Of a stretch of DNA of 64,000 bases, positions 11,181 to 22,632 are shown one piece after another; the stretch's first letter is position 1; each line of letters opens with the position of its first letter. This stretch comes from Synanceia verrucosa. Taxonomy: Eukaryota; Chordata; Actinopteri; Perciformes; Synanceiidae. Both the position numbers and the translations under genes were made by a program. The notes beneath the pieces were generated by a model. The model did no database searches, was not told where the DNA came from, and saw only the letters and a program-made list of their open reading frames with translations. The stretch covers positions 26,853,619 through 26,917,618 of the forward strand of contig CM056550.1 of the NCBI GenBank assembly GCA_029721515.1, in the 5' to 3' direction.

Positions 11181-14009
11181 TGTACATATTGAGTATTATA
11201 CATCATCATATGGACGACAAAGACAAAAGAGTATGCACTCTAGATATGTAGCATATGTAATCTCCTTTTAACTGCATATATTTGGTTTTAATGCAATATT
11301 CTGATGCAATAAAATGTACAGCCTGACTGCCTTTTGACAGATACACTGAGAATGTGGAGAGCTGAATCGCTCCATGACTTCTCGTGCAGACCATGGTGTG
11401 TCAAATCAAATATCTGAAGCATGATGTGCCATTATTGCATGGGTCTGCTCATCGCTCACATGTGCTCCTAGCTTCAGTTTAACTGGGACAAAGAGAGCAG
11501 TCACTTCTCTTTCACTCTCATCAGGTCGGTAAACCCACCATCCCCTACCCAAAGAAGCTCCCTTAGTGCTATAAATCTACAGATTCAGATCCAAACAAGT
11601 TATTTCCATTTCATTCTATCAAGCTGCATTTCATCAAAGTTGTCCAAGCACTCATCACGACACCACGTGTCTTTGGTTGAGGGTGGTATGGAAAAGTAGC
11701 AGAACTGTATAGCTACACAGGAGAGATCATGTGAAACAGATTATTTATTAGATGTGAATATAATCAGTTACTCATTAACTTGTTAAAGCAAGTAAGACAA
11801 TGTGAGTGCACACTGCAGGGGCATAGATGACAGTGCATCAGTTGCTTTCTACTGTGCATTTTTACAATATCCTGGCCACTTATTACACTTAATGATGCCT
11901 TACCTGCGTGGCCGAAGTGCAACATGCATGGCCCTCTGTTTACAGTATGCTGGATCTCACTGTCAAAAAAAGAACATTACAAATTCCAGTAAATTCATCA
12001 TGCTTAGTGATAATGTCTTGGGCAGGGAATAACGTAATTGCACTATCGTTTCATAAGTACACTTTCATGTTTGTGTTTAAGTACTCAAACTCTTTTATCA
12101 TATTGCAAATGAATGGTCACACTTTCCACATGAATTACATCAATAAAGTCTGAAGAAAAAATAGATTTCAAGTCATGCCATATTCAGCATGACTGGTCAT
12201 GAAAGCCTTTTAAAGCCTGCATTAAACATGTTCATTAAACTGAGAAATGCTGAGCATTCTCTTGTGTCAATGTGAGACAGATGCAGAGATGTCAACAGCC
12301 CAGCCTACACGACAAACCAGAACAAGAACAACCACACACACATCCTCACCTCCTTGGGTCTCCGTCCCAACCCACTAGCAACCATTAGGCCTATTTTCAA
12401 AACACACAAACTAAAAAAAGGAGATAAAGTTAGGACTGGGAAGTATCTTGCCTCCTTTTTTGTCTCTTTTAGCTTTCGTTCCCTCCTTCTCTGGCCGTGT
12501 CTTTTCTCTGTCCGAGGGCCTATGGGTAGGCATCCTGTGGTTGTCAGGGTAACCTGACTCCCCTTTTAAGAAAACAATACGCAGAGTGCTGCTTAGGTCT
12601 TTCACTGATACAATGGAGCCCACGCTATTGGGTGACAAGGTTTCTTTCAGTCTCGCCAACCAGACTTAAGCCTCAGTTGTGAATTGATACTCAAGTAGGG
12701 AGCTCATTTAAATAGCTCAAATGGTGCAAAACTCTTTCTCTGAATGGCACAATACAGACATGAAACAGTACAAATTTAATGATGTAACAATAGCATGATA
12801 ATCACCCCAGGAAAATACCCAGTAGCAACTTTATTGATAAAAATTATGTAGTAATTGACTTGCTGTGTTGTCACACCAATAATTCAATCAGACAGCAATC
12901 TCGGTCTTTATAGGTTTAAATTTGATTGTGAGAGATGGAATGGAAATGTATGAAAGAGACCAATGAGCTGTTTTAATTTTAGTCATTATACTGGTTGATT
13001 AAATCATTCAGAACTTAAAAACTTGACCACCGTTGACCACAGATCAGTGGTCTGCCAGATACCTGAGGAGGGCGCCATAGTGCCAAGGTGCTCCTGTACT
13101 GAAGTAAAAATTAAAAAAAAGACTGGGGAAAAATCTAACTCTGGACACTCAAATCAATGAGCAAAAACTGAAATACGAAAGGTGACAGGGACAATTTTTT
13201 TTTGTGATATGCTTAAAGTTAGCTTCTGAAAAGGGTGATCATAAGAATGAGCATGCAGCAACAATTAGGAGGCCTGCAGATCAGTCCCACACAGCATGCC
13301 CAAAGTTTCCACACCACTTAACTAATTAGCAACATCCCATCTGGATAGAGACAGACCGGACACACATGTCACTGGGTCAGCTGACGTTGAGCAATTCAAA
13401 GAGGAAGTGCACCAGTTTCTTATAAAATAGGCCATGAACACAATAAGCAGGCAGCGAACCCCACAACTCAAACCCTGCACTCTTGATTGTTTAATTTTAT
13501 TAATGTAATCTAAAATATGCCACTCCCATCACATTTTTACCTATTTATATAATTCTTTTTGTCTTTCCACAAAAACAAGAGCAAAGAAAAGCCCACACAT
13601 TTGAAAAATGGCCACTAGCATGTTATTCCTTTTTAGTGATTTGTGGATTTGCAAAAATTAGCATCCTGTGGATAATCCTTTGTTTAAGCTTTAGTTAGCT
13701 ACCTGCACAGTGCAAAGTTCTGAAAGACAATAGTTAATTTCACATGAACCTCTCTACGCTACTGGGGTCTATTTAATTGTGCAAGTCCTAATGTTTAAGA
13801 TTTTGTTTAAGATTTAAATTGGTCAGATAGAGGCTAGGTGGCTATAAACAAGTTGGTGTGCACATCTATGCCTCTGTGCACTAGTAAGATAAGAGGATGG
13901 GGCGGTGTTACTGGAGTGATGTCATGCAGTGTGTGAGAGCAGCAGGATTTGATGAGCATAAACCTCCATAAGCTAGGACCTAGAGGCTTACTGGCTTTAT
14001 ATACACCCA

Positions 14010-14011
<2 letters not shown>

Positions 14012-14062
<51 letters not shown>

Positions 14063-14063
14063 T
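14012..14063. repeat. (CT)n microsatellite
   Basis: About 25 CT units with one interruption (TCG) near 14041. Confidence 0.93.
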
Positions 14064-14073
14064 TCACTATCAT

Positions 14074-14681
14074 ATCATATTTGCTTTATTGGCATGAATT
14101 TTACAAGAACTCTGTTGCCAAAGCATCAAGAATCAATTAAACAGAGCAGAAAATGCAATTTGTAGATTAAAATACAAATAAATGAAATGAAACTTAAAAA
14201 AAATAAAGATAATGTGTGTGGAAGGATTAATAAGACTGGGTATCATTAGGCAATTACAAGTTGTCATATACAATGAAAACCATATACACATATAGTTGAT
14301 ATTAAATGATAATAACAATTATAATAAAAACTAACAATATTATACTATAGCAGTAGTGGTTCTGATCAGCATTTGTGTTTTTCTCTAGCATCATGGCAGA
14401 GTGGTACATATTGTGCAGCTATTTTTATAAATTATGGAGCTTCTCCCAGACATACTTTTAACAGTTCATCACATTTTGTTCCCTGATATGATGGATCTGC
14501 TGCAGTCATCTGCTGGAAGAAGGCCTCTCTCTCAGTTTGGTACAGCGAGCAATAGACGAGAAAATGGGCCTCAGTTTCTATTTCTCCTGAACCAAAGTGT
14601 TTACATACTCTTAATTCTCTCAGCTCTCTTTCTGCCTCTCTCTCTCACATGTGTACACACACACACACACACACACACACA
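14074..14681. repeat. Possible interspersed repeat plus (CA)n run
   Basis: The segment opens with TTTGCTTTATTGGCATGAAT and GTTGCCAAAGCAT, wording I associate with dispersed repeats in fish, and continues through low-complexity A-rich sequence to a (CA)n tract at about 14655-14681. No terminal repeats or target-site duplication were found, so the element type is not assigned. Confidence 0.3.
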
Positions 14682-15399
14682 ATGTATTTGTTCTCAATTT
14701 CCCTCATCGTCTCTTACAACTCATGCATATACATGCACACCAATTTCACATAATTAACCATCCATATTTTATGCTGTGCAGACTAATGAAATGTGAAGTT
14801 ATCGTTATCATGTGACATGGTTAGTGCTCTCTTTTTCCCAGAATACTTTGTTAGTTGTTTGAGGTTGTACATAATGGATTAGGCTACGTGGAACTTAGGT
14901 AAAAGGTAAAACACAATGATGAAGTCTAATGCTGTGTCATGAATTCTGAGATGTGGATGGATTTCTTTTATTTTATATATTATATTATCATTTATATATT
15001 ATTTTTGTGTAACTCCAGTTTGCAGCCAAGTGCTGCGAAAGCTTGGGCAGAGGTTAAAACAATACATCTCTATCACACAGCAGCATAAGGCACAGTCTGT
15101 CTTTGCTATGGCAGTACAAAGAAGGTCATAATAAATGAGGACATGAAAAACATCAGCTGTGAGGGACAAGGCATGTCCGAACAACATTTCACCCTGAGTC
15201 CTGGATGGCGACGACGGCTCTACAATTTAATCATCAGTAATAACTGTCATGTGTTGGGCGGTTGCTTTGAGCACAGGACAAAGGCGGGGTTTGTTGCACT
15301 TTCTAGACTTGTGTGTGTAACATGCAGTTGCTATTGCTCTAACCTAATGACTACATACATGTTAGCCTATAATCTGGTCTTTTTTCCTCAGTGAGTGTC

Positions 15400-15533
15400 T
15401 ACCTGAGCCCCTCACTGCAGCTCCATCAGGCTCCGCTCACAGACGAACCGTAACCGAGGCTGGAGCCACTGCGCATGCCCGAGACAACTTAATATGAACG
15501 CTGCCTCACTGTCTCAAGACATCTCACCTACAG
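15400..15533 (+). promoter_or_regulatory. tbc1d24: tbc1d24 promoter and 5' untranslated exon
   Basis: A GC-richer island begins near 15400. It contains TGCGCATGC (15470-15478), which is the palindromic core of an NRF1 site. The putative leader exon ends at 15533 in CCTACAG followed by a strong donor (GTAAGG). The next exon starts at 17202 after CTGCCTTCCAG and carries the ATG of tbc1d24 at 17321. The exact transcription start cannot be read from sequence. Confidence 0.6.
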
Positions 15534-17221
15534 GTAAGGATACTGTCCGCTTACTCTCTGTCAGTTAGCCACATTGTGTTACTAGTCTTGGTGTTGTACG
15601 TTAGAGGTCATTCTTACTGCTGTCGTCGGTTTTAAATGCACAGATGTCCAAAAATTCAAGCTGTTGTCTCCCCACGTCAACAAACTCCAAGACAGGAGCC
15701 TGCGGACCAAATTAATTTGTGGTTGGTATCATTCATGCTAGCAGCCGACACATTTGACTGAGTTATTTTGCTGTGGGGCGATATTTGCATGGCTTCGTGT
15801 CTGGCCGCTTGTTTTGTGTGTCTGGTTGAGGTTGGGTTAGCTGCTTACGTGCGCTGACAGCAGCAGCTTACGGCTAGCTAAGGCTAGCAGTGCTAACCTG
15901 GCATGCGTGAATGGAAAAGGGTGTATCAGATTTACTCGGGCGGTAATGATAACTAGTCTGTGACCCGTGTGCATAGGCTACAATCTCATCTGCTGGCTGG
16001 CTGGCTAGCTAGCGTTAACAGGTCATACGGCTGTAAGTACAGGTTATGCAGCTCTGAGTGCATTTGCAGCTGTCGCTGCAGTGTGCGATGACATTACTGT
16101 ATCCGCATATCCTGTTAATGTTTATGTTAGGTGACAGACACTGACGTTAGCCATTTGTGCTAATGTCTTTGTATCTGTAGCCTGTCCAGTTTTGCAGAGG
16201 TGCAGATTAATGTAGCTTCCTCCCATACAACACCTAAAGTTTGCACATTTAAACATGCATTAGATGGACAGAAATCATATGTGGGGAGGTTAGTTCTTTA
16301 AATGGGCTGTTAGCACATGTACTCATTCAGAGTGTAGTGTGTATATACACAGCATATATTATGCGTTATGTGTGCTAAGTAGGCTAACCTGTTTTCAGGA
16401 GAGGTAGCTTATGTATGAGCGAATTTCATAACATCATAGGAGCCATATTGTCAGGATCCTCAAGTCTTCCTGTACAGGATTTAAAGTCAGTTTCATCACG
16501 AGGTAAAGGGTGTCAGTTAGTTTGGCTTCTTACTCAACAACATGTTGAGTTACAGCAGCCTGCATGCTGCCATGCCATCCTGTGTCAAAAGTAAAATGGC
16601 CCTATAGATGCTTCCAGTTTACATGATGTAATGTATTGGTATTCACCTCCATGTGACTTGTTGGAACGCCGTGTTAAATTGTCTGATGATTTTACGACTG
16701 TCATTTTCAGTATATTGCAAGTGATCTTTGGACATACATTTCCATGTGACCAGCGTGACATGATTTGTCATACGACAACCATTCTCAGTATGCTGTGTAT
16801 TTCACATGACCTTTGGATGTGCATTTCCATAATTATTGTGGATAATCACCTGATTATATGGCAGTCATTTTTTAAACATGTTTTTGGTGAAATTTTACAG
16901 CATATGCTAGGTGTGTATTTCCTTCACTACCAGGGAACATATGGAAACTATCTTACTGTCTACTTATGCCAAGTTTATGTATCATCTCTTCCATCTAACT
17001 GATATCATTGCCAAGAAGGCAGCCAGTTACAGAGGATCAGATAGGCTTGTAGGCATTCACCAAGGACATTTAAGGTTTTGTAGACTGACGAGATTTTAGA
17101 GCACGTTTATCTGTCTTAAATTGATACTGATCACTGTGAAACATGCCTAGAAAATGATGAAGTGCATTAATCCCATTTATTTCCTCCTTTCTGCCTTCCA
17201 GTAAGCATCATGGAAGGTTAA
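15494..17221 (+). other. Upstream ORF in the tbc1d24 leader, split by the first intron
   Basis: An ATG at 15494 in the leader exon stays open to the splice donor at 15533 and, once joined to 17202, continues in frame for a few codons to TAA at 17219-17221 (18 codons plus stop). It ends 99 bases before the main ATG. A second ATG within the same frame (17210) would give only three codons. This is what the sequence shows; whether ribosomes use it is unknown. Confidence 0.5.
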
Positions 17222-17320
17222 GAGAAATAATTTCCTGTTTGGAGGACAGAAGTTTATCAATACCTCGGAGCATCACTCCTCTCTTCCCACTCAGGCAGTC
17301 CTCAGCAAGTTTCCAGCACA

Positions 17321-20300
17321 ATGGCTGAAGAAGACTATGGCAGCTTTGTGGACTGGAACCAGATGGGTGATCTAGCCAAAAGCAGTGGGCCCACCAAGGT
17401 AGACTGTAAAGACCTGAAAGAGTTCAAACAGATGGCTCGGCAGGGTTACTGGGCCAAAAACCACAAACTACGGGCACAAGTTTACCAGCAGCTCATCAAA
17501 GCTATTCCCTGTCGCACAGTTACCCCAGATGCTGAAGTGTATCGTGACATTATGGGAAATGCAGCCACTAAGAAGCCCTCCTCCCACATCCCACTTCCAG
17601 AGTTTGTGGATGGAAGTCCTCTGCCGCGGTACTGCCTGAAGGCTGAGGCAGTAGCCTCAGCCCACCGCATTATCAACTGCGTGGCTGGACAGTTTCCAGA
17701 TATCTCCCACTGCCCGTCACTACCGGCTGTTGTTTCGTTGCTCCTGCACTTCAGCATGGACGAGGCTCAGTGTTTTGAGCATGTCAGCCGTATGCTAGCC
17801 TGCAACGAACCAGGCAGACGTTTGCTGGACCAGACTTTCCTGGCCTATGAGTCTAGCTGCATGACCTTTGGCGACCTGTCCAACAAGTACTGTGCAGCTG
17901 GCCACAAACTGATTGTGGCCACAGCCCAGGATGTTCTTGAAGTCTACTCAGACTGGCAGCACTGGGTGTTGGGCGACCTGCCTTTCAGCCACGTGGTCAG
18001 AGTCCTGGACGTCTACCTAGTGGAGGGCTACAAGGTTCTCTTCCGTGTTGCTATAGCCTTGCTCAAGTTCTATCGCAAGTATAAATCAGGGAGCCAGGGA
18101 GCACAGGGCAACCAGCAGCAGGATTCAGGCAAAGTTAGGGCCGACATTCAGGCTTTCGTCAAAGGCATCGCCTCCACTGTTACACCTGACAAGTTGCTGG
18201 AGAAGGCCTTCTCCATCCGGATGTTTAGTCGCAAGGAGATCACCCTGCTGCAACTCACAAATGAGAAGTCCCTGCAGCAGAAAGGCATCACTGTCAGACA
18301 GAAGCGGTATAGTCAATCATCTGATCTTTATGTGGTGGATTGTGAGCATCCTGTTTGCCTTTTTTATTGAGAAACTAGGCTGCTCCTACTGATGTACAGT
18401 GCTATTTGTCTTATCATTATCTCAGCTCTGCAGATTTTTTTTAATATTCTGGCATGCTCTGGGTTCAAGTGGCTCTTGCATCCTTATCTCACATTATGTT
18501 CTTGTTTTCCTTTTTTTTTGTTTCTGCTGTGTCTTTCCATCCGCCATTCTGTCTCATCTGCACTTCACTCTTATGTTTCCTGCATTGGTTATTTCACAGT
18601 TCTAGGTGGGTTCTCTCTCTCTAGATCCATCTCTGTTTCTTTCAAACCATGCTCATGTACTCTAAGAATAGATGTGATGATACAATTGCACTTCAGTTGT
18701 CATAGGCTAGAATCATATATGAAAGGACACTTAGTCACTCAGTCCTCTCCGTGTCTTCCTGTGTCTGTTCCTGGGCGTCTTCAGGAGAAACGTGCAGCTG
18801 GCTCTCAATCCTGACACCTTTTCCTCAGAGATTGTCAGCGCCAAGGAGATGAGGGACATCTGGTCATGGATCCCTGAGCGCTTTGCCCTGTGCCAACCAC
18901 AACTCCTCTTCACTACCTCCACCCATGGATGCAGCCTCAACAGGTTCACTGTCCAGTGCTCAATTTAACACGTTAATCCAGCTTTTGGCTGCTTCTCAGA
19001 ATTCACATATGAGGCCATCCTTTACATTGAGTCTTTGCATTTTTTGCCCTTTTTTGCCTAAACTTGGTGTATACACAACAAGACGGTGTCTGGGGAGACC
19101 AGCAGGCCTGCCGGAAGTAATTAGTCTTTTGTAAAGTAATTAAGAATATATTAGCTGAGAGTTGTGTTCTATATTAAAACAGTGCCTTACTTAAATTCGA
19201 CCAACCCAAATCTTCCATACATCAAGTAGGTGTATGTAGAGAAAGTTGCAATGAATTAAGCTTGAGCATCTTCCTTCAGATTCTACTCTCATTGTGAAGG
19301 CTACGAACCCACACTGCTCCTCATCCGGACCACAGATGGCGATGTAAGCAACACACTCACACACACACACACACACACCTACACCTACATGTTGGAGGAA
19401 TCAAACATATGCACATTATTTTGATGGAAGATGTGTACATAGGACATGATGACATCCTGATAACATGCATCAGATTTGATGTCGTTATGGTGATGTATTG
19501 ATGCAGTTTAGATTAGTAAAATATTCTAACAGTCCGGTTTTTCCACTCAGTTGTTATGGATACCAAAGTGTGATGTTGTCATTTCAGGCACAGAATCACA
19601 GACGTGGACACAAAGCAGTATAAACTAGTTTCTGTCTCAGAGACTTTCTGTTGTAAACTGTTTTTGCGTATCAGTTAAAAGAGGAAATGCTAGTAAATGA
19701 GTCCTGCACACTGCTACTGCTGCACTGGTGCTTGGCTAGCAAAATCCACCTGACAAGTTGTTGCTTTTCTTTTTCTTCAGTACTGATAAATGTCACAGTA
19801 GCTAGGTGCATTTCAAAATAGACTTTGGTTTTATTCTAGTCCTGAGCTCTGTGAATTGGTGTCAGATGTCATGATTACACGGGTGTCATAAGATTGGATT
19901 ATGGCGCTGCAAACAGATCTAAGCACGAACGTTGGCAGTTTACAGAAAGCAAACTTCCACTAATTAACTTAACTTCCACTAAGTATTTTAGAGACTGAAG
20001 TCCTTGCAGATGATGAAGAGATAAACCCACTGATGCCAGTTCTGTTTTGTTTGTGTTTTTTGTTCCAGGTATGTGGAGCCTTCCTGTCTACAGATTGGGA
20101 GGAGCGAAAGAGAGGAGGCAACAAATTGAGCTTCTTTGGCACAGGAGAATGCTTTGTGTTCAGGGTAAGTTAATTGTTACTATCTTACTGTTTTTGTTTG
20201 TTTTTTTATGTTTTTTAGTAAAATGTTTTGTTCATTTTGGTGATTTTTTTTTCTGAATCAAAGGGTTTCATTTTTTGTAGTACCACATTGCAACCACCAG

Positions 20301-22632
20301 AGGGTACCATCCACTCAGTTCTCACATGCTGTTGATCTCAGTGTCACCGGAAAGGCCTGCTTAGTAGGTCACAGTTTAAGGTACAATATGTAAGAACTCT
20401 AAAGCAATTGGCCGTAAAATCGTCCTAATGCCTAATGTGAGACTCAGGAATAATGTTCATATAACATACTGAACTCACCAACAACAACAATACAGCCAAA
20501 ATATTCACATTCAAAAAAATCTTTTGCAGACCGCAAATCATGTTGATGTTTTGAAATCATGTTTTGGCCTCCACCTATCTCCCAATCACCAAGTCAGTGG
20601 TGTTTCAGTATCCGGGTTGCCAGCTCTGCTCTAGTTAGCACAGCTGCTACGAACGTGTTGGATAAATAATGTCTAACGTTATGAAATCGAAAAGACCTCA
20701 TCATGAATCCGAAATACATTTTGACATACAAGTCCGAAATAAAACAAGGATTTGTATAGTTGATGCCTTTGAAAGATGGAGACGGCTGAAAGCGGACGGG
20801 CAGCAGCGCTCCTCACCGTGGATCGCGGACCCACGTCTCCCACCCCGGAGTTGCGCTCACTTTAACGCGGCCCTCCACAGCTCTCCTCCGGCATATTTTA
20901 CTCCTTCTGTCCATGGTCCATGGTGATGGACTGCTTTTCATTCACTGTAACACTTTCCGTTCCTCTTGCATCCTAGCCTAGCTGGCAACCTCTTGTCAGG
21001 AGAAAGGGAGAGGGGAGACACCACTCTACAGTATTTTGAAAGTGATTGCAGTACCAGTTTTGGCCACAATCCTGTCATCCATCCATTATCTACCGCTTAT
21101 CCTCATAGGGTCGCAGGGGGGCTGGAGCCTATCCCAGCTGTTTTAGGGTGGAAGGCAGGGTACACCCTGGACAAGTCGCCACCTCATCCTAGAGCACATA
21201 GAGACAGACAACCAGTCACACTCACATTCACACCTACACTGGTTTTGCCATGTCTGCAAAAACACCACACACACCATGCTCTTTGAGTTGTATTAATAAT
21301 AACACCTGGGCTAGAAATAGCACAACAGACTGGCTCCCTAATGCCTGCTGAATTAATTATTTACTGGGTATCTGTGTGGATGCACAGCTGTGAGCTCTCT
21401 GAGCCAGAAAACACCATCACCTCACACACTAATACTCAAAGCACGCACAGATCGGAAACTCCTGCAACCTGATCCTGTAGTATCTCACCTGGCCCTCACC
21501 TGACACCAGGAGGAAATGGAGACAGTCTGCTATGACTGATGATGTCTATTTTTAATTTAATTTTATCCTTGATTTAAACTGGTAGTCTCCATAAAGTTAT
21601 GGTCTTATACACATTAAGTTTGGTGCACTGAAAAGTCATAGCTGAACATTGTTTCTCATTCAGAAAATCAATTGTTGTTGTGAATGTTGAATTGCAAATA
21701 CTTACAGTTGTTAGTATATAGTATAGCATAGTTTTCTTTGTTGTTTTTGCAACTCATTCCATTAGTAAGGGGCACAGTGTTTGAGACTAGTTCTTTCAAG
21801 TTCAGTTTAAACATACAGTAGCTGAAGTTATAAGTTATAATGTCAGCTGACTTGGCAATGTAAGTATTTTTTTATGGGATCAGAGACCAGATCGTGTGAT
21901 GCTCAGGTGTGTAATCGATAATGAATGTCTATTTTCTGTGCCAGCTGAAGCCAGAGATGGAGCGCTATGAATGGGTGGTGATCCGCCACCCTGAGTTGGC
22001 CTCCTCTATCAAGACTGAGGTCCAGGAAGACACAGGCTCCTCTGAGGGGCAAAACTCGGACAACAATGGCTTACAGCAGCCAGAGAAACCTGCTGGAGAC
22101 CTGTCGCCCTTCCTCTCTGCCCACCACTTCAACCTCAACTCCAAGAATACTTCCATGTTCATGGCTGGCAATTTTGACTCTATCATAGTGGGTGAGTGGA
22201 TTATTACTTTATTTCATTGTTTTGTTTTTGGCATTTCTGGTCCCTTCTTATGTGGTGTGTTTCTTTTTGCATAGCTGGCCAAATATAGATTATTTTCACT
22301 TTCATCAAACAGATGGGAAGACATTAAACATGGGCTAAAACACAACATTTCATTCAGCAAAGTACTGTAAAAGTATGAAGATCATAGGGTTGATCTGTTT
22401 TCAAGTGAAAACCATTTGTAGAAATGTGTTTTTGGACTTTTAACTCATACAAACTTTGTGCTCTTGTGTGTGATCAGGGGGAGGTGATGGCAACGCTCTC
22501 TACATCGATTCTGAGCTCAACCATGGGCGCACTGGCAGGTGTGCCACCTTTGACAACCCGCCTCTGTGTGCTGAGAGCTTCCAGGTTTCACTGCTGGAAG
22601 TGTGGGGCTTCCAGGATACCATGGCCTCATAA
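17321..22632 (+). CDS. tbc1d24: TBC1D24, TBC and TLDc domain protein
   Basis: Membrane-trafficking protein of neurons and other cells, linked to synaptic vesicle cycling and small GTPases (RAB35, ARF6); human mutations cause epilepsy and deafness. Six coding exons join in phase: 17321-18306, 18785-18943, 19280-19343, 20069-20164, 21945-22191, 22478-22632, giving 568 aa (human about 559). The first exon holds the whole TBC domain: LARQGYW-like block at residues 36-44, IPCRTVTPDA, and FLAYESSCMTFGDL. Lys36 and Arg40, reported in the human and fly proteins as part of a cationic phosphoinositide pocket, occupy the same positions here. The TLDc domain starts near residue 345 (SEIVSAKEMRDIWSWIPERF) and ends GGGDGNALYIDSELNHGRT...VWGFQDTMAS. 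TLDc proteins are known V-ATPase interactors, and the next gene encodes a V-ATPase subunit. The neuronal 18-nt microexon of mammals was not identified with confidence. A possible polyadenylation signal is at 22851-22856. Confidence 0.97.
20374..20990. mobile_element. Degraded transposon fragment in tbc1d24 intron
   Basis: The segment begins with TTTAAGGTACAATATGTAAGAAC, reminiscent of the ends of short non-autonomous DNA elements in fish. It contains an open frame (20669-20926, plus) whose part RNKTRICIVDAFERWRRLKA resembles a short module I associate with transposon-encoded fish proteins. No matching terminal inverted repeat was found at the other end, and the frame runs into unrelated residues, so it is a remnant at best. 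It differs from its surroundings in being CpG-rich. Confidence 0.4.
21076..21238 (-). mobile_element. 3' fragment of the same SINE family, reverse orientation
   Basis: CATCCATTATCTACCGCTTA...GGGTACACCCTGGACAAGTC matches the reverse complement of the 3' half of the SINE at 9163-9528. It lacks the tRNA-like head. Located in the tbc1d24 intron between 20164 and 21945. Confidence 0.85.

Larger units (their letters stand above)
10418..15400. other. Region upstream of the mgat5b anchor exon, up to the tbc1d24 promoter
   Basis: About 5 kb that should hold the first exon(s) of mgat5b and its promoter if these are not further away. I looked for a minus-strand exon ending in a phase-2 donor that could join 10417 and found none I could defend. 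A minus-strand frame at about 12319-12354 ends in a good donor, but its phase does not fit. The contents I recognise are the 34-bp minisatellite at 10626-11180, microsatellites, and a possible interspersed repeat at 14074-14640. The rest is A/T-rich and unassigned. Confidence 0.5.

Noticed and set aside
12319..12354. Minus-strand first exon for mgat5b (MVASGLGRRPKE then GTGAGG)
   Set aside because: Its phase-0 donor cannot join the phase-2 acceptor of the anchor exon without creating a stop.
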